DNA of 15,057 bases, from the NCBI GenBank assembly GCA_003453735.1, contig DMNE01000333.1:11900-26956 (forward strand), given 5' to 3'. A program made the position numbers and the translations under genes. Of the stretch, positions 13,545-15,057 are shown in pieces. The notes below the pieces were generated by a model. It saw only the letters and a list, made by a program, of their open reading frames with translations, searched no databases and was not told where the DNA came from. Source of the stretch: Nitrospiraceae bacterium. Lineage in GTDB: Bacteria > Nitrospirota > Thermodesulfovibrionia > Thermodesulfovibrionales > UBA9159. Every line of letters starts with the position of its first letter. The stretch's first letter is position 1.

Positions 13545-13561
13545 TGTTGCATTTTGCAATA
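13545..13561. promoter_or_regulatory. Palindromic operator candidate, site 4 (histidine kinase)
   Basis: TGTTGCATTTTGCAATA: the perfect repeat TTGCA-TTT-TGCAA (13547-13559) differs at one position of 17 from site 3 at 3339-3355. Additional TGCA words occur at 13527 and 13539. The site lies 10 to 20 bases upstream of a TAAAAT (13572-13577) and overlaps the expected -35 region, where a bound regulator could block or recruit polymerase. Confidence 0.62.
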
Positions 13562-13571
13562 AACGTCATGG

Positions 13572-13577
13572 TAAAAT
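13572..13577 (+). promoter_or_regulatory. Candidate -10 box of the histidine kinase gene
   Basis: TAAAAT ends five bases before the GTG start of the kinase. The nearest -35-like word is TTGCAT (13547-13552), 19 bases upstream and inside the palindrome. There is no Shine-Dalgarno before the GTG, so transcription starting at or near the start codon would give a leaderless mRNA. Confidence 0.35.
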
Positions 13578-13582
13578 AAAGC

Positions 13583-15057
13583 GTGCTCAGGCTTCAATCC
13601 AGCATCAGGCAGAATATAAGGCTCGGGTACTGTGTTATAGTGGCCGTAATCGTTGGCGTCACGGTATTCACCCTCTTTGAGTTTAAGTACCTTGAGAAGA
13701 AAATCAGGTTCGGGCAGGTGATCTCCGAATTCTTCGACACTACCCTAGAAGTCAGAAGGTTCGAAAAAAATTACTTGCTCTACAAGAAGAGAAGCGATTA
13801 TATAGAAAATACGCAGTACAGTGCAAAGGCTCAAGAACTTCTCGAAAACAACCTTTCGGGATTCAGAACCATCGCCACCACCTCCCAGATTGCGAGGTTG
13901 AGAGACGATCTTCGACAGTACAGGGAGTTGATGGAGCAGTATGCCGGCAGACCTCTGAGACAGGAAACGCTCCAGCAGAGCCCCTTGGAGAATAAACTAA
14001 GGGGAATCGGTAAGAGTATCGTAACAACCGCTGAAGACATATCAAGTGTCGAGCGAAACAATCTTCGGGCAATGCTCTCCAATTCCCAGTGCAGCCTCAT
14101 TATATCGATCATCTCCCTCACCCTTTTAGCGATTGCTATGGGACAGGTTCTTTCGCGGATGGTAGCAAACCCCCTGAAGTCATTAGAGGATAAGATGAAA
14201 GTGATCGCCGAGGGGAAATTTGAGACCATGTCCATCGACGCGAAGGACAGGGAAATTGTATCCCTTACTCATGCGTTCAATGCAATGCTTGAAGAACTCA
14301 AGCTGAGGCAGCAACACCTTGTCCAGTCGGAGAAGCTGGCATCGCTCGGAACCCTCCTGTCAGGAGTGGCCCATGAACTAAACAACCCCCTGTCACATAT
14401 TTCATCGTCTTGCCAAACACTTCTGGAAGAGATCGACGATGCTGACGTCGGCTATAAGCAGGAACTGCTCTGTCAGATCGATGAACAGGCTGACAGGGCA
14501 CGGAATATTGTTCGTTCACTTCTGGACTTCTCAAGAGAGAGAGCGTTTAACAAGGAACAGCTGATACTCAAAAACCTTTTCGATGAGACGATCCGATTTG
14601 TGAAGGGCCAGATGCCCACGAAACTCGTGATGACCATTGACATACCGGAGGATGTCGTAATATTTGCCGACAAGCAGAGGGTCCAGCAGGCTTTTCTGAA
14701 TCTCATAAAAAATGCGATGGAAGCGATTGTTGATGAAGGAGAGATCCGCATCAAGGCAAAAGAACACAAGGCTTTTCAGAAAGCAGGAGGAGATACCGGG
14801 ATAGTCAATTATCATGCGTATCACGGCAACTATACCCTCGCGGGGGATACCGTTGATATTGTGATAAAAGACACCGGGTCCGGGATACCTCAAGAACTCC
14901 TTTCCAGGGTCTTTGACCCGTTTTTTACCACCAAGGGGGTGACAAATTCAGGGCTGGGAATGAGCGTCTCCTACGGGATCATCAAGCGTCATGGGGGTGA
15001 GATCCTGATCGAAAGTGAATTAGGAAAGGGGACGAGTTTTGTCATTCATCTCCCGAC
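13583..15057 (+). CDS. Membrane sensor histidine kinase (3' end outside window)
   Basis: At least 491 codons from a GTG start; the frame is open from the in-frame TAA at 13577-13579. Order: membrane helix 1 (about 14-32, LGYCVIVAVIVGVTVFTLF), a helical periplasmic region (about 33-168, with ENNL and RQYREL heptads and no PAS or Cache motif), membrane helix 2 (about 171-190) and a HAMP linker (about 190-240, ANPLKSLEDK). A HisKA domain follows with the phospho-accepting H264 in GVAHELNNPLSH. The HATPase has N-box NLIKNAMEAI (N377), G1 DTGSGIP (from D430), F-box DPFFTTKG and G2 GLGMSV (from G457). The chain ends at VIHLP, so only a few residues are missing. The layout is NtrB/AtoS-like, usually paired with a response regulator, which would lie just outside. 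A stress-operon-type palindrome sits in its promoter region. Confidence 0.93.
   Translation, partial: MLRLQSSIRQNIRLGYCVIVAVIVGVTVFTLFEFKYLEKKIRFGQVISEFFDTTLEVRRFEKNYLLYKKRSDYIENTQYSAKAQELLENNLSGFRTIATTSQIARLRDDLRQYRELMEQYAGRPLRQETLQQSPLENKLRGIGKSIVTTAEDISSVERNNLRAMLSNSQCSLIISIISLTLLAIAMGQVLSRMVANPLKSLEDKMKVIAEGKFETMSIDAKDREIVSLTHAFNAMLEELKLRQQHLVQSEKLASLGTLLSGVAHELNNPLSHISSSCQTLLEEIDDADVGYKQELLCQIDEQADRARNIVRSLLDFSRERAFNKEQLILKNLFDETIRFVKGQMPTKLVMTIDIPEDVVIFADKQRVQQAFLNLIKNAMEAIVDEGEIRIKAKEHKAFQKAGGDTGIVNYHAYHGNYTLAGDTVDIVIKDTGSGIPQELLSRVFDPFFTTKGVTNSGLGMSVSYGIIKRHGGEILIESELGKGTSFVIHLP

Noticed and set aside
1..15057. tRNA, rRNA, CRISPR array, intact insertion sequence or prophage
   Set aside because: I looked for T-loop-like GGTTCGA words, regularly spaced repeats and integrase or capsid proteins and found none.

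Overview
The window looks like a chromosomal stretch of a Gram-negative, probably anaerobic bacterium. The evidence is a lipoprotein with a lipobox, several exported proteins, a mid-range base composition, and a gene set (MutS2, YtxH-like protein, TauE/SafE permease with universal stress proteins, U32/TrhP, a Geobacter-like PlsC branch) that recalls Nitrospirota or Desulfobacterota. That placement is inference from protein resemblance; no rRNA or other phylogenetic marker is present.

Layout. (1) 70-3043, minus strand: a compact operon read right to left. It encodes a 50-residue protein, a degenerate USP-fold protein, an 85-residue membrane protein, a TauE/SafE-type permease and a tandem universal stress protein, and closes with a clear intrinsic terminator. 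(2) 3044-3478: a regulatory hub between divergent transcription units. It has three copies of a TTGCA-N3-TGCAA-type palindrome, a sigma-54-like element facing the stress operon, and a sigma-70-like promoter facing right with a 12-bp palindrome in its spacer. (3) 3479-6219, plus: a YtxH-like gene and mutS2. (4) 6220-10458, minus: an unrecognised envelope-linked gene set. It has an exported HExxH peptidase-like protein, a 41-residue protein coupled to it by an ATGA overlap, a lipoprotein, a zinc-ribbon/coiled-coil/membrane protein, a possible 39-residue Cys-containing protein, a secreted 176-residue protein and a doubtful ORF. (5) 10463-10711: a decayed IS200/IS605 tnpA fragment just upstream of that set. 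(6) 10825-12560, plus: rnhA and a trhP-like U32 gene, overlapping by four bases. (7) 12634-13473, minus: a PlsC-like acyltransferase with altered catalytic motifs. (8) 13583-15057, plus: a membrane histidine kinase running off the window.

The point I find most interesting is regulatory. The palindrome that occurs three times beside the stress operon recurs almost letter for letter (16 of 17 positions) directly upstream of the histidine kinase 10 kb away. This suggests one regulator shared by the kinase gene, the stress/permease operon and perhaps ytxH-mutS2. Short genes absent from an ordinary long-ORF view (50, 41 and perhaps 39 residues) sit in operon positions. The 50-residue one resembles the N-terminus of the USP-like protein encoded next to it.
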